Shown here: piece after piece, positions 17,594 to 26,360 of the stretch | Layout of the letters: every line of letters starts with the position of its first letter | Numbering within the stretch: position 1 is the stretch's first letter | Source of the DNA: Gammaproteobacteria bacterium | GTDB lineage: Bacteria > Pseudomonadota > Gammaproteobacteria > Xanthomonadales > Wenzhouxiangellaceae | Length of the DNA stretch: 64,000 nt | NCBI GenBank assembly: GCA_021772985.1 | Contig: JAJFKX010000049.1 | Span: forward strand, 124,001-188,000 | Direction: 5' to 3' | The notes under the pieces: generated by a model | The model's database searches: none | What the model saw: only the letters and a program-made list of their open reading frames with translations | What the model was told of the DNA's origin: nothing | Made by a program: the position numbers and the translations under genes

Positions 17594-18337
17594 ATGAATT
17601 ATGTTAGGTTGATTAAGATTGGCAGTGTGGTTTTTGCAGGTCTGTTTACGCTGTTCAGCTATGCACAATCTGCGCCAATGGACAGTGGCTCTGGTACGGT
17701 ATGCAGTACCAATAACTATGCGTTGTGTTCGCATGCCGTATGTGATTGTTTGAAGCCTGATGGCAGCACCGGCCCCTGCGAAGAGTATGTTGAGGGCACG
17801 GATACCGGTTGGGCACAGTGCACCTGCCCAGAGGTTAAGACCGGACAGACAGGTGAAAAAGCAGCCTACAATGCCAACTTTGCGACCTTGTCCTGTGACG
17901 AGCGCGAAACCCCAACTGCATCAGGTACGCATTTCCCGAAATTCGCCCATCAGGATGTGCCGTATATTTATTCAAGCTACTCTCTGGGTGATAGCCTGCC
18001 GGGCAATGTTGACGGTACTTTAGACAGTGCCGAGCTGATAATTTGTGACCAACCGGACCTGATGGCATTGTGCCTGGATATGCCTTGCAGTAAGGATAAG
18101 CATGGTCAAGTGACTTGTTACTGTCAGAATGTTAATGCTCAAAATTGTGCAACTGACAGTTGGAATACATTGGGTGGGAATTGTGATCAAGGTAATTGTA
18201 ACCCTGGTAGTAACAAGGTTTGGTCGGCAGCCTGCATTGGTCAAACTGTAGAAGGTATGGTTATGAACAGTGTTTATATTCGTGAATACTTAGAACCTGA
18301 TTTTATTGACTTTCCACAGTATTGCTCGGTTAACTGA
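17594..18337 (+). CDS. Cysteine-rich exported protein of unknown function
   Basis: 247 residues with a clear Sec signal peptide (FSYAQSA cleavage near residue 27) and a very strong ribosome site (GGGGAGGG) just upstream. The mature part has 18 cysteines, an even number, arranged in two groups: residues ~37-75 and ~152-215, with repeated short spacings such as CSHAVCDCL and CNPG. This pattern fits a disulfide-bonded periplasmic or secreted protein. The two halves may be an internal duplication. I do not recognise the family; metal or ligand binding is only speculation. It stands alone after the acyl-CoA dehydrogenase gene. Confidence 0.8.
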   Translation: MNYVRLIKIGSVVFAGLFTLFSYAQSAPMDSGSGTVCSTNNYALCSHAVCDCLKPDGSTGPCEEYVEGTDTGWAQCTCPEVKTGQTGEKAAYNANFATLSCDERETPTASGTHFPKFAHQDVPYIYSSYSLGDSLPGNVDGTLDSAELIICDQPDLMALCLDMPCSKDKHGQVTCYCQNVNAQNCATDSWNTLGGNCDQGNCNPGSNKVWSAACIGQTVEGMVMNSVYIREYLEPDFIDFPQYCSVN

Positions 18338-18466
18338 CCGGCTTACAATCGGCTAACCAAGCTCGGATCAGATGCATTCAATAGTTCACCTATTTGATTT
18401 GAATCAACAGCCTGCTGGAGTAGTAATCTATTATGCAGTTATAGATTGCTGCCCAGGAGATTGCTG

Positions 18467-18898
18467 ATGAGAAACGTACTGACAGCTGGCAAGATTGTAG
18501 TTCCGATAGATTTTTCTGATGAGTCGTTTTCCGCCCTTGATCAGGCGTTGATTCTGGCTGATAAACCCAGCAATGTTCATGTTTTGCATGCACTTGAAAT
18601 GCTGGCTGCGATGGAGCCGGGGATTGTCTGGGCGCAGGTTCATGATGAAGAGCGGCGTATTCAGGTGACCGAGGCATTGAAAGACCGCTTGTCAGGAGAA
18701 AAGTATCAAGGCGTCAAACTGGTTGTGGAATTTGGTGATCCGGGGCATTGCATTGCTGATTACGCCCAGGATAACTCTGCCGAGTTGATCGTTATTTCCT
18801 CGCAAGGTCGCACTGGTGTTAAGCGCTTGATGCTCGGTTCGGTAGCAGAACGGGTGATCCGATTATCACATTGCCCGGTTTTGGTGTTGAAGAATTGA
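18467..18898 (+). CDS. Universal stress protein (UspA family)
   Basis: 143 residues from ATG 18467, preceded by AGGAG at good spacing; a longer TTG start is less likely. The single USP domain begins KIVVPIDFSDESFSALDQAL and ends with the ATP-binding GRTGVKRLMLGSVAERV block followed by HCPVLVLKN. The glycine pattern G2xG9xGS suggests an ATP-binding member. Such proteins are cytoplasmic and help survival under stress. Single gene with its own spacer on each side. Confidence 0.93.
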   Translation: MRNVLTAGKIVVPIDFSDESFSALDQALILADKPSNVHVLHALEMLAAMEPGIVWAQVHDEERRIQVTEALKDRLSGEKYQGVKLVVEFGDPGHCIADYAQDNSAELIVISSQGRTGVKRLMLGSVAERVIRLSHCPVLVLKN

Positions 18899-19043
18899 TG
18901 CCGCGAATAGTTGTTATCCGCTGCCAGTAGTCTAATTTCGGATGCTTGTAGCCAGCTTGCTGCAAAACTAATGTATTAGTGGTGGTTGTCGGTTTACTCC
19001 AAGAACTGTCATTATTATTGTTTTTGCAATAGGAATAGGCGCA

Positions 19044-19640
19044 ATGCAAAGGCATAAAACTGTTGATGAATTTCTTAAAGCTAATCCTGAATGGGAGGCT
19101 GAGCTTGCAGTTCTTCGCCGGGTGCTACAGGCATCGGAAATGCAAGAAACGGTTAAATGGGGAATTCCGACTTATACTGTTAATGGTAAAAATGTTGCTG
19201 GTATCGGTGCCTTTAAAACATATGTCGGCGTATGGTTTTTCCAAGGAGTATTTTTAGAAGATAAATACCAAAAGCTGATCAATGCCCAGGAAGGCAAAAC
19301 CAAAGGAATGCGCCAATGGCGGTTCAACTCTGCTGATGACATAGATCAGGCGCTATTAGCCGAATACCTTAACGAGGCAGTAGCCAATCAGCAAGCAGGC
19401 AAGGAAATTAAGCCGGCCAGGAATGCTGGATTAGTGATTCCTGAGGCGTTGCAGCAGGCTTTGACTGATAGCCCCGAATTAAGACAAGCGTTTGCAGCTT
19501 TGACACCTGGCAAGCAGCGCGAGTATGCCGGTTACATTAGCGGTGCCAAGCGTGAAGGAACCAGGATCAGCAGATTGGAGAAAAGCATACCAATGGTATT
19601 GGCCGGGGCTGGTTTGCATGATAAATACCGTAATTGTTGA
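19044..19640 (+). CDS. YdeI/DUF1801-family protein
   Basis: 198 residues. The N-terminal ~115 residues are a DUF1801-type domain (ETVKWGIPTYTVNGKNVAGIGAFK, then VGVWFFQGVFLED). The C-terminal part has the bacteriocin-protection/OmdA motif (LTPGKQREYAGYISGAKREGTRISRLEKSI). Together these define the YdeI/OmpD-associated family, small cytoplasmic proteins of unclear role linked with resistance to cationic peptides in Bacillus. Function here is not established. It converges with the TPR-protein gene at 19713. Confidence 0.8.
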   Translation: MQRHKTVDEFLKANPEWEAELAVLRRVLQASEMQETVKWGIPTYTVNGKNVAGIGAFKTYVGVWFFQGVFLEDKYQKLINAQEGKTKGMRQWRFNSADDIDQALLAEYLNEAVANQQAGKEIKPARNAGLVIPEALQQALTDSPELRQAFAALTPGKQREYAGYISGAKREGTRISRLEKSIPMVLAGAGLHDKYRNC

Positions 19641-19712
19641 GCGATAATCGATTCATCAGGCTGTATTAATAGTACTTGCCGACCATCCGGCAGACTTAAA
19701 TATCGGCCCATA

Positions 19713-20486
19713 TCAGTCAACTTCGCTGGCTGCAAATTCCTGATCCAGTTTCTCTATTGCATCTCGCGGTGACGATTCCGCCGCTTTGCGATAAGCGTCG
19801 TTGGCATCATCAATACGTTTGTCCCCATACAACACATAGATACCGTTGCCGTATTCAATTTGGGTGATAGGTGCCTCAGGGTTTAACTCCAGCGCTTGTT
19901 CCAGGTGCTGAAGCGCCTTATCTTCGCTCGCACCATAAGTCATTTTCCCGACCATTTTCCCGACCTTGTCGATGATTTCCGCATGATACAGGCCCAGTGC
20001 CAGGTGTGCTTCGGAATGATCTGGACAGAGTTCCACACAGTTTTTCAGACTTGCCCCGATTTTGCCGCCCAGACCCTGGCGCAAAGCCTGGGCAATAGAA
20101 ATACTTTGCGCATACCGCCCCAGCGCAAATGCGTGCAAATAGTGGGCATTGGCATCATCTGGATGGTCGTGAACAGCCTGCTCAGCAATGCTTACCGCTT
20201 GCTGGTAGATATCCTGCTGGATATTTTCGTCTTCTTCAATATGGTCGGCATAGATCACCATGGCCTTGCAGTGCGGCGCAAATGCCAGTGGGCCATGCGC
20301 AGCCCCGGCTTCAATAACATCACCAAAACGTCCGGCATGGTAATGTTGCCATATGGCCTGGACAGCCACATCATCCGGCCATGCTTCGTGATCACCACGA
20401 TGCAATGCCCCCCAATTACGGTGCAATTCATCCAGGCTGTAGTCGTAATCCTGATTGTCGTGTGGGTAAGGCTTCCAGTTATTCAT
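19713..20486 (-). CDS. Tetratricopeptide repeat protein
   Basis: 257 residues, no signal peptide, acidic and rich in His and Trp at the N-terminus. The central and C-terminal parts are alpha-helical TPR-like repeats, e.g. AVHDHPDDANAHYLHAFALGRYA, CVELCPDHSEAHLALGLYHAE and ALELNPEAPITQIEYGNGIY. These probably mediate protein contacts in the cytoplasm. It is transcribed away from the phasin gene at 20584, sharing a ~100-bp promoter region. No specific function can be read from the sequence. Confidence 0.75.
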   Translation of the reverse strand: MNNWKPYPHDNQDYDYSLDELHRNWGALHRGDHEAWPDDVAVQAIWQHYHAGRFGDVIEAGAAHGPLAFAPHCKAMVIYADHIEEDENIQQDIYQQAVSIAEQAVHDHPDDANAHYLHAFALGRYAQSISIAQALRQGLGGKIGASLKNCVELCPDHSEAHLALGLYHAEIIDKVGKMVGKMTYGASEDKALQHLEQALELNPEAPITQIEYGNGIYVLYGDKRIDDANDAYRKAAESSPRDAIEKLDQEFAASEVD

Positions 20487-20583
20487 GATCGGTTTTTTCC
20501 AAAAATACGTTTTTAGTGTGAATACTCTAATTTTTGATTATATCTTGTACTCAGTTGATTAAAACCTATCACTGGAGTTAGAC

Positions 20584-21087
20584 ATGGCTAAGAAGAAAGC
20601 AGTAAAGAAATCAGCAGACAGTAAAAACAGCATTTTGAGCAGCGTTGATCCGCTGGTTGATTACGGGCGTGAAGTTTGGCTGGCTGGATTGGGCGCATTT
20701 TCCCTGGCACAACAGGAAGGTGGCAAGCTCGGCGGCAAAGTTCTGGCGAAAGGCGGTAAGCTTTTTGATCAGTTGGTAAAAGAAGGCAGCAAACTGGAGC
20801 AGAGCACACGCAAGAGTGTCGGCACTGCCGGTGGTGATATCCGCGGCGGTATTGAAAGCCGGGTTGAGAAAGTACGTAAAACTGCTGTAAGTAACTGGGA
20901 TCGGCTGGAAAATGTTTTTGAGGAACGTGTTGCTCGCGCATTAGCCCGTTTGGGTATTCCAACAGCTGATGAAATTCAGGAACTGATCGGTCAGGTGAAT
21001 AAGTTGAACCGTGAAGTTCGGGCGTTGAACAGCAAGCAGACGTCAGCTAAAAAAGCCACTAAGAAAGTTGCCAAGAAAGCTGCTTAA
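20584..21087 (+). CDS. Phasin-family (PHA granule-associated) protein with basic tail
   Basis: 167 residues. The central domain (LVDYGREVWLAGLGAFSLAQQEGG, then FDQLVKEG and a long amphipathic helix) is the PhaF/PhaI phasin family that coats polyhydroxyalkanoate granules. Both ends are Lys/Ala-rich (AKKKAVKKSA at the start, KKATKKVAKKAA at the end), a short histone-like tail such as PhaF uses to tie granules to DNA. The ribosome site GGAG precedes the ATG. A perfect hairpin terminator lies 70 nt downstream, so it is a monocistronic gene. No PHA synthase is in the window. Confidence 0.88.
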   Translation: MAKKKAVKKSADSKNSILSSVDPLVDYGREVWLAGLGAFSLAQQEGGKLGGKVLAKGGKLFDQLVKEGSKLEQSTRKSVGTAGGDIRGGIESRVEKVRKTAVSNWDRLENVFEERVARALARLGIPTADEIQELIGQVNKLNREVRALNSKQTSAKKATKKVAKKAA

Positions 21088-21154
21088 TGGAATTGAATTT
21101 GTATTCATGAGTGTCTCCCCGAAGGCAGCATTTCCCCGAGTGTTGCCTGACTTG

Positions 21155-21182
21155 AGCCCGGACCATTGTCCGGGCTTTTTTT
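21155..21182 (+). terminator. Rho-independent terminator after the phasin gene
   Basis: A perfect 9-bp GC-rich stem, AGCCCGGAC pairing with GTCCGGGCT around loop CATT, runs directly into seven T residues. It ends the phasin transcript about 70 nt after the stop codon. Confidence 0.95.
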
Positions 21183-21370
21183 GTGGCCTTGCGAAACACT
21201 CTGAGTAAACTGAAATAGGCCTGTTTGCCAGCAAGCGTAGTAGCACACTGATGGCAGACAAACCTGGCAACTGCTCTGTATACACGACAGCAAACAAACT
21301 AGGCAGGCGGTTTCAACGCTGACCAGTGAAATGAGCCTCTTAGATTTGACGTAGCTGCAGTGCTGATTGT

Positions 21371-21997
21371 TTATTGCAGATACATGCGGGCCAATTGTTC
21401 TAGTTGGTGTTGTTCTTCATCTCTTAAATAAGCTGCTACCTGGCTGATCACCTGCCAAACAGCCAGATTGGGATTTTGCGCCAGTTGATCTGGTGTAATA
21501 GTACTGAAGCCCAGCCAGCAGTTCAGGGTTAGTAATATGTTTCTGGTCAAAGTGGCGCGCTGCAACGCATTCGCGGTAATGACATCAGCCTCGGCTAACT
21601 GATTGATTAAATGCTGGGTGGTTTGCTGTTGAAGCTCCAGCAATGCCTGAAACCGTTTTTTTAGTGCCGGGTAACTGCCTGATAACTCATTCAGATCGCG
21701 GTACCAAAAACGGTATTGGATCTGTCGTTCAAAGATCAGGTGCAAATACAGCCAGATGTCTTCGGCATTTGGGAGTTGAGTATCCGGCAGCACTGTGACC
21801 TCCAGCATGTGCTGTTCGAAATGGCTGAACAATTCACTGATAATGTCCTTGCGGCTGGCAAAATGGTAATAAAGATTGCCAGGGCTGATATCGAGTTCAT
21901 CAGCAATGTGGTTGGTGCTGACATTGGGCGCACCGTGTTCATTGAACAAGGCTAAAGCCGTATCCAGAATCCGCTGTCGGGTATTACGCTTGCCCAA
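21371..21997 (-). CDS. TetR-family transcriptional regulator
   Basis: 208 residues with an N-terminal TetR helix-turn-helix: RQRILDTALALFNEHGAPNVSTNHIADELDISPGNLYYHFASRKDII. The C-terminal ligand domain is distinctive of the subgroup with the FWYRDLNEL block, often near lipid-metabolism genes. It starts with TTG (21997) and lies 22 nt after the acyl-CoA-binding protein gene on the same strand, divergent from the fatty acyl-CoA reductase gene. The layout suggests control of this lipid module in response to an acyl-CoA or fatty acid; that is inference. Confidence 0.88.
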   Translation of the reverse strand: MGKRNTRQRILDTALALFNEHGAPNVSTNHIADELDISPGNLYYHFASRKDIISELFSHFEQHMLEVTVLPDTQLPNAEDIWLYLHLIFERQIQYRFWYRDLNELSGSYPALKKRFQALLELQQQTTQHLINQLAEADVITANALQRATLTRNILLTLNCWLGFSTITPDQLAQNPNLAVWQVISQVAAYLRDEEQHQLEQLARMYLQ

Positions 21998-22019
21998 GTG
22001 CAGGTTTATCGCTGCTGGA

Positions 22020-22277
22020 TTAGCCTTGCAGGCGATTGATTAAATCGACATATTGTTGCTTAGCCTGCTCCTGGTCTGTTCCTTTGAGTTTGGCCCAGGC
22101 GTCGTATTTGGCGCCAGCAACAAAATCGAATAAACCGGGCCGATCTCCGGAAATATCGCCCTCACTGCCTTGCTTGTACAAAGCATACAAGCTAAGCAAT
22201 GTGTCATTGTCCGGGCGCTCTGGCAGAGATTTTGCTGCTGCAGAGGCAGCCAGAAACAGCTCGTTCAGATCACTCAT
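22020..22277 (-). CDS. Acyl-CoA-binding protein
   Basis: 85 residues from ATG 22277, preceded by AAGGA; an upstream in-frame extension has no support. The ACBP four-helix fold shows as LNELFLAASAAAKSLP, LLSLYALYKQGSEGDI (conserved Tyr and Lys that bind the CoA phosphate), and AKYDAWAKLKGTDQEQAKQQYVDLI. It binds long-chain acyl-CoA esters in the cytosol and buffers or delivers them. The neighbour on the other strand is an acyl-CoA reductase, an obvious client for the bound acyl-CoA. Confidence 0.94.
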   Translation of the reverse strand: MSDLNELFLAASAAAKSLPERPDNDTLLSLYALYKQGSEGDISGDRPGLFDFVAGAKYDAWAKLKGTDQEQAKQQYVDLINRLQG

Positions 22278-22446
22278 GGTTAGATCCTTGTTGATTGGTT
22301 GTATTATCAGTATGCCAGAATAACGGCCGACCACAATTATGCAGTACTGGTTTTTCCATTCAGATTTCTTACAATGGCTGTATAACATCAGTTAAATACT
22401 GCAACCTACCATCAGCTAGCGCTATTGGCGCACACAGGAGCAAGGC

Positions 22447-24438
22447 ATGACCTATTTTGTCACTGGCGGCACCGGCTTTATCGGTCGGAATTTGATCGAT
22501 CAGCTGATTCAGCGCAAAGGCACAATTTATGTATTGGTCAGACGTGGGTCGAGCAAGAAATTCAAGGCACTAAGTGAGCGATGGGGCACCGATGCCAAAC
22601 GAGTAGTGGCGGTGACCGGTGATTTAACCAAAAAAAACCTGGGTATTAAAGCCGCCCAATTGGAAGCGTTCCAGAGTGAGATCCAACACGTATTCCATTT
22701 AGCGGCAGTTTATGATTTAGCTGCAGACCTCGCCAGCCAGGAAACGGTCAACATAGATGGTACCCGCAACGCTATGGAGTTTGCCGCCAGTGTCAAAGCC
22801 AAATGCTTTCATCACACCAGCTCTATAGCTGCCGCCGGCTTGTATCGTGGAGTATTTCGTGAAGATATGTTTGATGAAGCGGAAAACCTGGACCATCCTT
22901 ATTTCCGCACCAAGCATAATTCTGAAGGGCTGGTGCGCAATCATTGTCCTGTCCCATATCGAATTTATCGACCGGCGATTGTTGTAGGCCATTCAGAAAC
23001 AGGCGAAATCGATAAAATCGATGGGCCGTATTATTTTTTCAAAATGATCCAGAAGATGCGCAAGATGTTGCCGCCATGGATGCCGACCCTTGGTCTGGAA
23101 GGTGGCAGGATGAATATGGTGCCGGTTGATTATGTCGCCAAAGCCATGGATCACATTGCCCACAAGCCGGGACTGAACGGCAAATGTTTTCATCTGACTG
23201 ATCCCAAACCACGCCGGATTGGCGAGGTGTTGAACATTTTTGCCAATGCAGGTCATGCGCCGCAGATGACAATGCGTATTGATTCACGCATCTTTAACTT
23301 TGTGCCGCAGGTGGTCAAACAAGGTTTGAATATGTTGCCACCGGTACGCCGTATTACCGGCCATGTATTGAAAGATCTTGGTATTCCGCGCGATGTGCTG
23401 GGAATGGTCAATTACCCGACCCGATTTGATAGCCGGGAAACCGAATCCGCTTTGAAAGGTTCCGGCATTGTATTGCCTCGGCTGGATAAATATGCCTGGG
23501 TGCTGTGGGATTACTGGGAAAGACATTTGGACCCGGACTTGTTTATTGATCGCAGCCTGCGCGGACATGTAACCGGCAAAATTGTAATGATTACAGGTGG
23601 CTCATCGGGTATCGGCAAGGCGGCTGCGCAAATGATGGCCAGAGCTGGCGCCAAAGTGCTGGTGGTGGCGCGTGGCCAAGAAGCCCTGCAGGAAACCGTC
23701 GAAGAAATCAAAAACGAGGGTGGTGATGCTGAGGCTTATCGCGCCGATTTATCCGATATGGATGATTGTGACCGGTTGGTCGCCAAAGTGCTGGAGGATC
23801 ACGGGCATGTGGATGTGCTGGTGAATAATGCTGGCCGTTCTATTCGCCGATCTCTGGCTTTATCGTATGACCGTTTCCATGATTTCACCCGTACCATGCA
23901 GCTCAATTATTTTGGCAGTTTGAAGTTGATACTGGGGCTACTGCCGGAAATGGAAAAACGCCGCAGTGGACAGGTAATTAATATTTCTTCTATCGGTGTG
24001 CTTAGTAACGCGCCGCGTTTTTCAGCTTATGTGGCGTCAAAAGCGGCACTGGATGCATTCTCGCGCTGCGCCGCAGCCGAATTCAATGATACTGGCGTGG
24101 CATTTACCACCATTAATATGCCATTGGTACGAACGCCCATGATTGCGCCGACCAAAATGTACGATAATGTACCAACCATTTCAGCTGATGAAGCGGCTGA
24201 AATGGTTCGTAATGCAGTCATTTACCGGCCGCAGCGAATTGCCACCCGTTTAGGTATTTTTTCCCAGGTACTGCATATGCTGGCGCCGAAAGTTTCGGAA
24301 ATAGTGATGAACTCTGCGTTCCGCATGTTTCCTGATTCGGCTGCAGCCAAAGGCATGTCAGGACGTAAGGAGCGCGAAGCTGCGCCGTCGCAGGAACAAA
24401 TCGCATTTGCTTCGATTATGCGCGGTATTCATTGGTAA
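22447..24438 (+). CDS. Two-domain fatty acyl-CoA reductase (fatty alcohol-forming, Marinobacter type)
   Basis: 663 residues made of two Rossmann units. The N-terminal extended SDR has FVTGGTGFIG (residues 4-13) and a YxxxK site in HPYFRTKHN. The C-terminal classical SDR has MITGGSSGIGKA (near 380), NNAG, and SAYVASKAALD as the second YxxxK. This length and order match the bacterial FAR of Marinobacter (Maqu_2507, 661 residues), which reduces acyl-CoA through the aldehyde to the fatty alcohol with NADPH. An Acr1-like or general SDR function is the main alternative. It diverges from the acyl-CoA-binding protein and TetR genes. A wax ester synthase is not in the window. Confidence 0.82.
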   Translation: MTYFVTGGTGFIGRNLIDQLIQRKGTIYVLVRRGSSKKFKALSERWGTDAKRVVAVTGDLTKKNLGIKAAQLEAFQSEIQHVFHLAAVYDLAADLASQETVNIDGTRNAMEFAASVKAKCFHHTSSIAAAGLYRGVFREDMFDEAENLDHPYFRTKHNSEGLVRNHCPVPYRIYRPAIVVGHSETGEIDKIDGPYYFFKMIQKMRKMLPPWMPTLGLEGGRMNMVPVDYVAKAMDHIAHKPGLNGKCFHLTDPKPRRIGEVLNIFANAGHAPQMTMRIDSRIFNFVPQVVKQGLNMLPPVRRITGHVLKDLGIPRDVLGMVNYPTRFDSRETESALKGSGIVLPRLDKYAWVLWDYWERHLDPDLFIDRSLRGHVTGKIVMITGGSSGIGKAAAQMMARAGAKVLVVARGQEALQETVEEIKNEGGDAEAYRADLSDMDDCDRLVAKVLEDHGHVDVLVNNAGRSIRRSLALSYDRFHDFTRTMQLNYFGSLKLILGLLPEMEKRRSGQVINISSIGVLSNAPRFSAYVASKAALDAFSRCAAAEFNDTGVAFTTINMPLVRTPMIAPTKMYDNVPTISADEAAEMVRNAVIYRPQRIATRLGIFSQVLHMLAPKVSEIVMNSAFRMFPDSAAAKGMSGRKEREAAPSQEQIAFASIMRGIHW

Positions 24439-24508
24439 ATATCGCCCGTATCAGGCTGGCGGTTACCGCTAGCCTAGCCTGCCGACAGGATAGCGGTGAC
24501 AACAGGTT

Positions 24509-24916
24509 TTATCCGGCGTGTTGATGAATGGCTTGTAACATCGCTGCCAGGCCATTGCTCCGGGTTGGTGATAGATGCTCTTTCAAACCCAGTTGCTCAA
24601 CAAACCAGGGCTTTGAATTGCTGATTTCGGCAGCGCTTTTACCGGAATAAATACGCAGCAACAGTGCGATCAGCCCCGCTACGATCAAGGCATCGCTGGT
24701 GGCGCGAAAATTCAATAGCTCACCGTCACGCTCGGCAGTCAGCCAAACCTGAGACTGACAACCATGCAGTCTGTTTGCTTCTACTTTTTCCTGCTCGGGA
24801 AGATCGGGCAAAGATTTACCACAGTCTATAATGTATTGATAACGTTCTGTCCAATCGCCCAGAAAGGAGAATTCGTCGACGATTTCCTGCTGGGTTTGGT
24901 CAATTGCAGTAGTCAT
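24509..24916 (-). CDS. sufE: SufE-family cysteine desulfuration protein
   Basis: 135 residues. Accepts persulfide sulfur from a SufS/CsdA-type cysteine desulfurase for Fe-S cluster assembly. The reactive Cys lies in LHGCQSQVWL near residue 53, and DEFSFLGDWTERYQYIID and SNSKPWFVEQLGLKEHLSPTR are family blocks. It could be CsdE rather than SufE; no desulfurase lies next to it to decide. It is separated from cysS by 28 nt on the same strand (cysS upstream), so the two may be co-transcribed. Confidence 0.93.
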   Translation of the reverse strand: MTTAIDQTQQEIVDEFSFLGDWTERYQYIIDCGKSLPDLPEQEKVEANRLHGCQSQVWLTAERDGELLNFRATSDALIVAGLIALLLRIYSGKSAAEISNSKPWFVEQLGLKEHLSPTRSNGLAAMLQAIHQHAG

Positions 24917-24944
24917 ATAGGTTTATGTAGAGGTGTGGTAAGCA

Positions 24945-26315
24945 TTATTCCACCCGCCAGGTAGTGCCTTGCGGGCCATCTTCAATGATCACGCGGAGAT
25001 CGGTAAGTGCGTCACGCAACTGGTCCGCTCTGGCAAAATCCTTGTTTGCACGCGCCGCATTACGCTCAGTAATCATTTGTTCGATTTTATCGGCATCAAC
25101 AGCTGTTTTCTGCGCGGCGAACCATTCTGCCGGAGTTTGTGTCAATACTCCAAGCAAATTGCCGCTGGCTTTGATCTGTCCGGTTAACAACCGGCGTTGT
25201 TCAGCACTCTCAGCATTGGCCAGCTGTTTACCCAAGGCATTCAGTTCAGCCAATGCCATTGGTGTATTCAAATCATCATTCAAGGCATCGGCCAGGCCTT
25301 TAGGAAGTTTACTGGCCTCAGCTCCATCCAGCGCATGGTCCCGTAAAGTGACATACAACCTGTCGAGTGTCTTACGGGCCTGGATCAATGCCTGTTCAGA
25401 CCAATCCAGTGGTTGTCGGTAGTGAGCGCTGAGCAGCACATAGCGCAATACTTCACCGGGCCACTGCTTCAACAACTCGTGTACGGTTAATACATTGCCT
25501 AGAGACTTGCTCATTTTACGACTACGCAACTGCACAAAACCATTATGTAACCAATACCTTGCAAAATGGGATTGGCCATGCGCACAGCAACTTTGTGCCA
25601 GTTCATTTTCGTGATGAGGGAAAACCAAATCCTGACCACCACCATGTATATCAATGACTTTGCCCAGGTGTTTGGCGGCCATTGCGGAGCATTCGATATG
25701 CCAGCCAGGCCGGCCGTAGCCCCATGGGCTGTCCCAGCCAGGCAGTTCATCGGTTGACGGCTTCCATAAAACAAAGTCGCCAGGGTTACGCTTATATGGG
25801 GCAACTTCAACCCGTGCCCCGGCGATCATTTCACGCCTGTCGCGCCGTGAGAGTTGGCCATATTCAGAATAAGATTCGACCGCAAACAGCACATGACCTT
25901 CAGCAATATAGGCATGTTGCTTGGCAATCAATTGCTCAATCATTGCAATGATTTCCGGCATATGTTCGGTAGCTTTGGGGGCAATCGTGGGAGGCTGGAC
26001 GCCAACGCCAGCCATGTCTTCCAGGTAAGCCTTGGTATAGCGCTCGCTGATGACACTGATGGGGACTTGCTGCTCAGCGGCTGCCTGATTGATTTTGTCA
26101 TCTACATCAGTAATGTTACGAGCATAAATAACTTGCGGATAATGCTGTTCCAGCAAGCGTCGCCACAAGTCAAAAATCACTGCCGGTCGGGCATTGCCGA
26201 TATGTGCGTAGTTATATACGGTTGGTCCACAGACGTACATTACGATCCGTTTCGGATCAATGGGTACAAAAGGTTCTTTTTTCCTGGTCAGGGTGTTGTA
26301 GACTGCTACGCTCAT
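24945..26315 (-). CDS. cysS: Cysteine--tRNA ligase
   Basis: 456 residues from the ATG at 26315; the frame is open further upstream but the family N-terminus ([16 protein letters not shown]) begins here. Class I signatures are HIGH in [12 protein letters not shown] and KMSKSLGNV. The zinc site uses [18 protein letters not shown] and HHENELAQ. It charges tRNA-Cys. The gene diverges from pepQ, whose start lies about 45 nt away, so the promoters must overlap. Confidence 0.97.
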   Translation of the reverse strand: MSVAVYNTLTRKKEPFVPIDPKRIVMYVCGPTVYNYAHIGNARPAVIFDLWRRLLEQHYPQVIYARNITDVDDKINQAAAEQQVPISVISERYTKAYLEDMAGVGVQPPTIAPKATEHMPEIIAMIEQLIAKQHAYIAEGHVLFAVESYSEYGQLSRRDRREMIAGARVEVAPYKRNPGDFVLWKPSTDELPGWDSPWGYGRPGWHIECSAMAAKHLGKVIDIHGGGQDLVFPHHENELAQSCCAHGQSHFARYWLHNGFVQLRSRKMSKSLGNVLTVHELLKQWPGEVLRYVLLSAHYRQPLDWSEQALIQARKTLDRLYVTLRDHALDGAEASKLPKGLADALNDDLNTPMALAELNALGKQLANAESAEQRRLLTGQIKASGNLLGVLTQTPAEWFAAQKTAVDADKIEQMITERNAARANKDFARADQLRDALTDLRVIIEDGPQGTTWRVE

Positions 26316-26360
26316 ACCATTGTAAAACTTCAGATCAGCTGAAAATTGTAACAGGTAACC

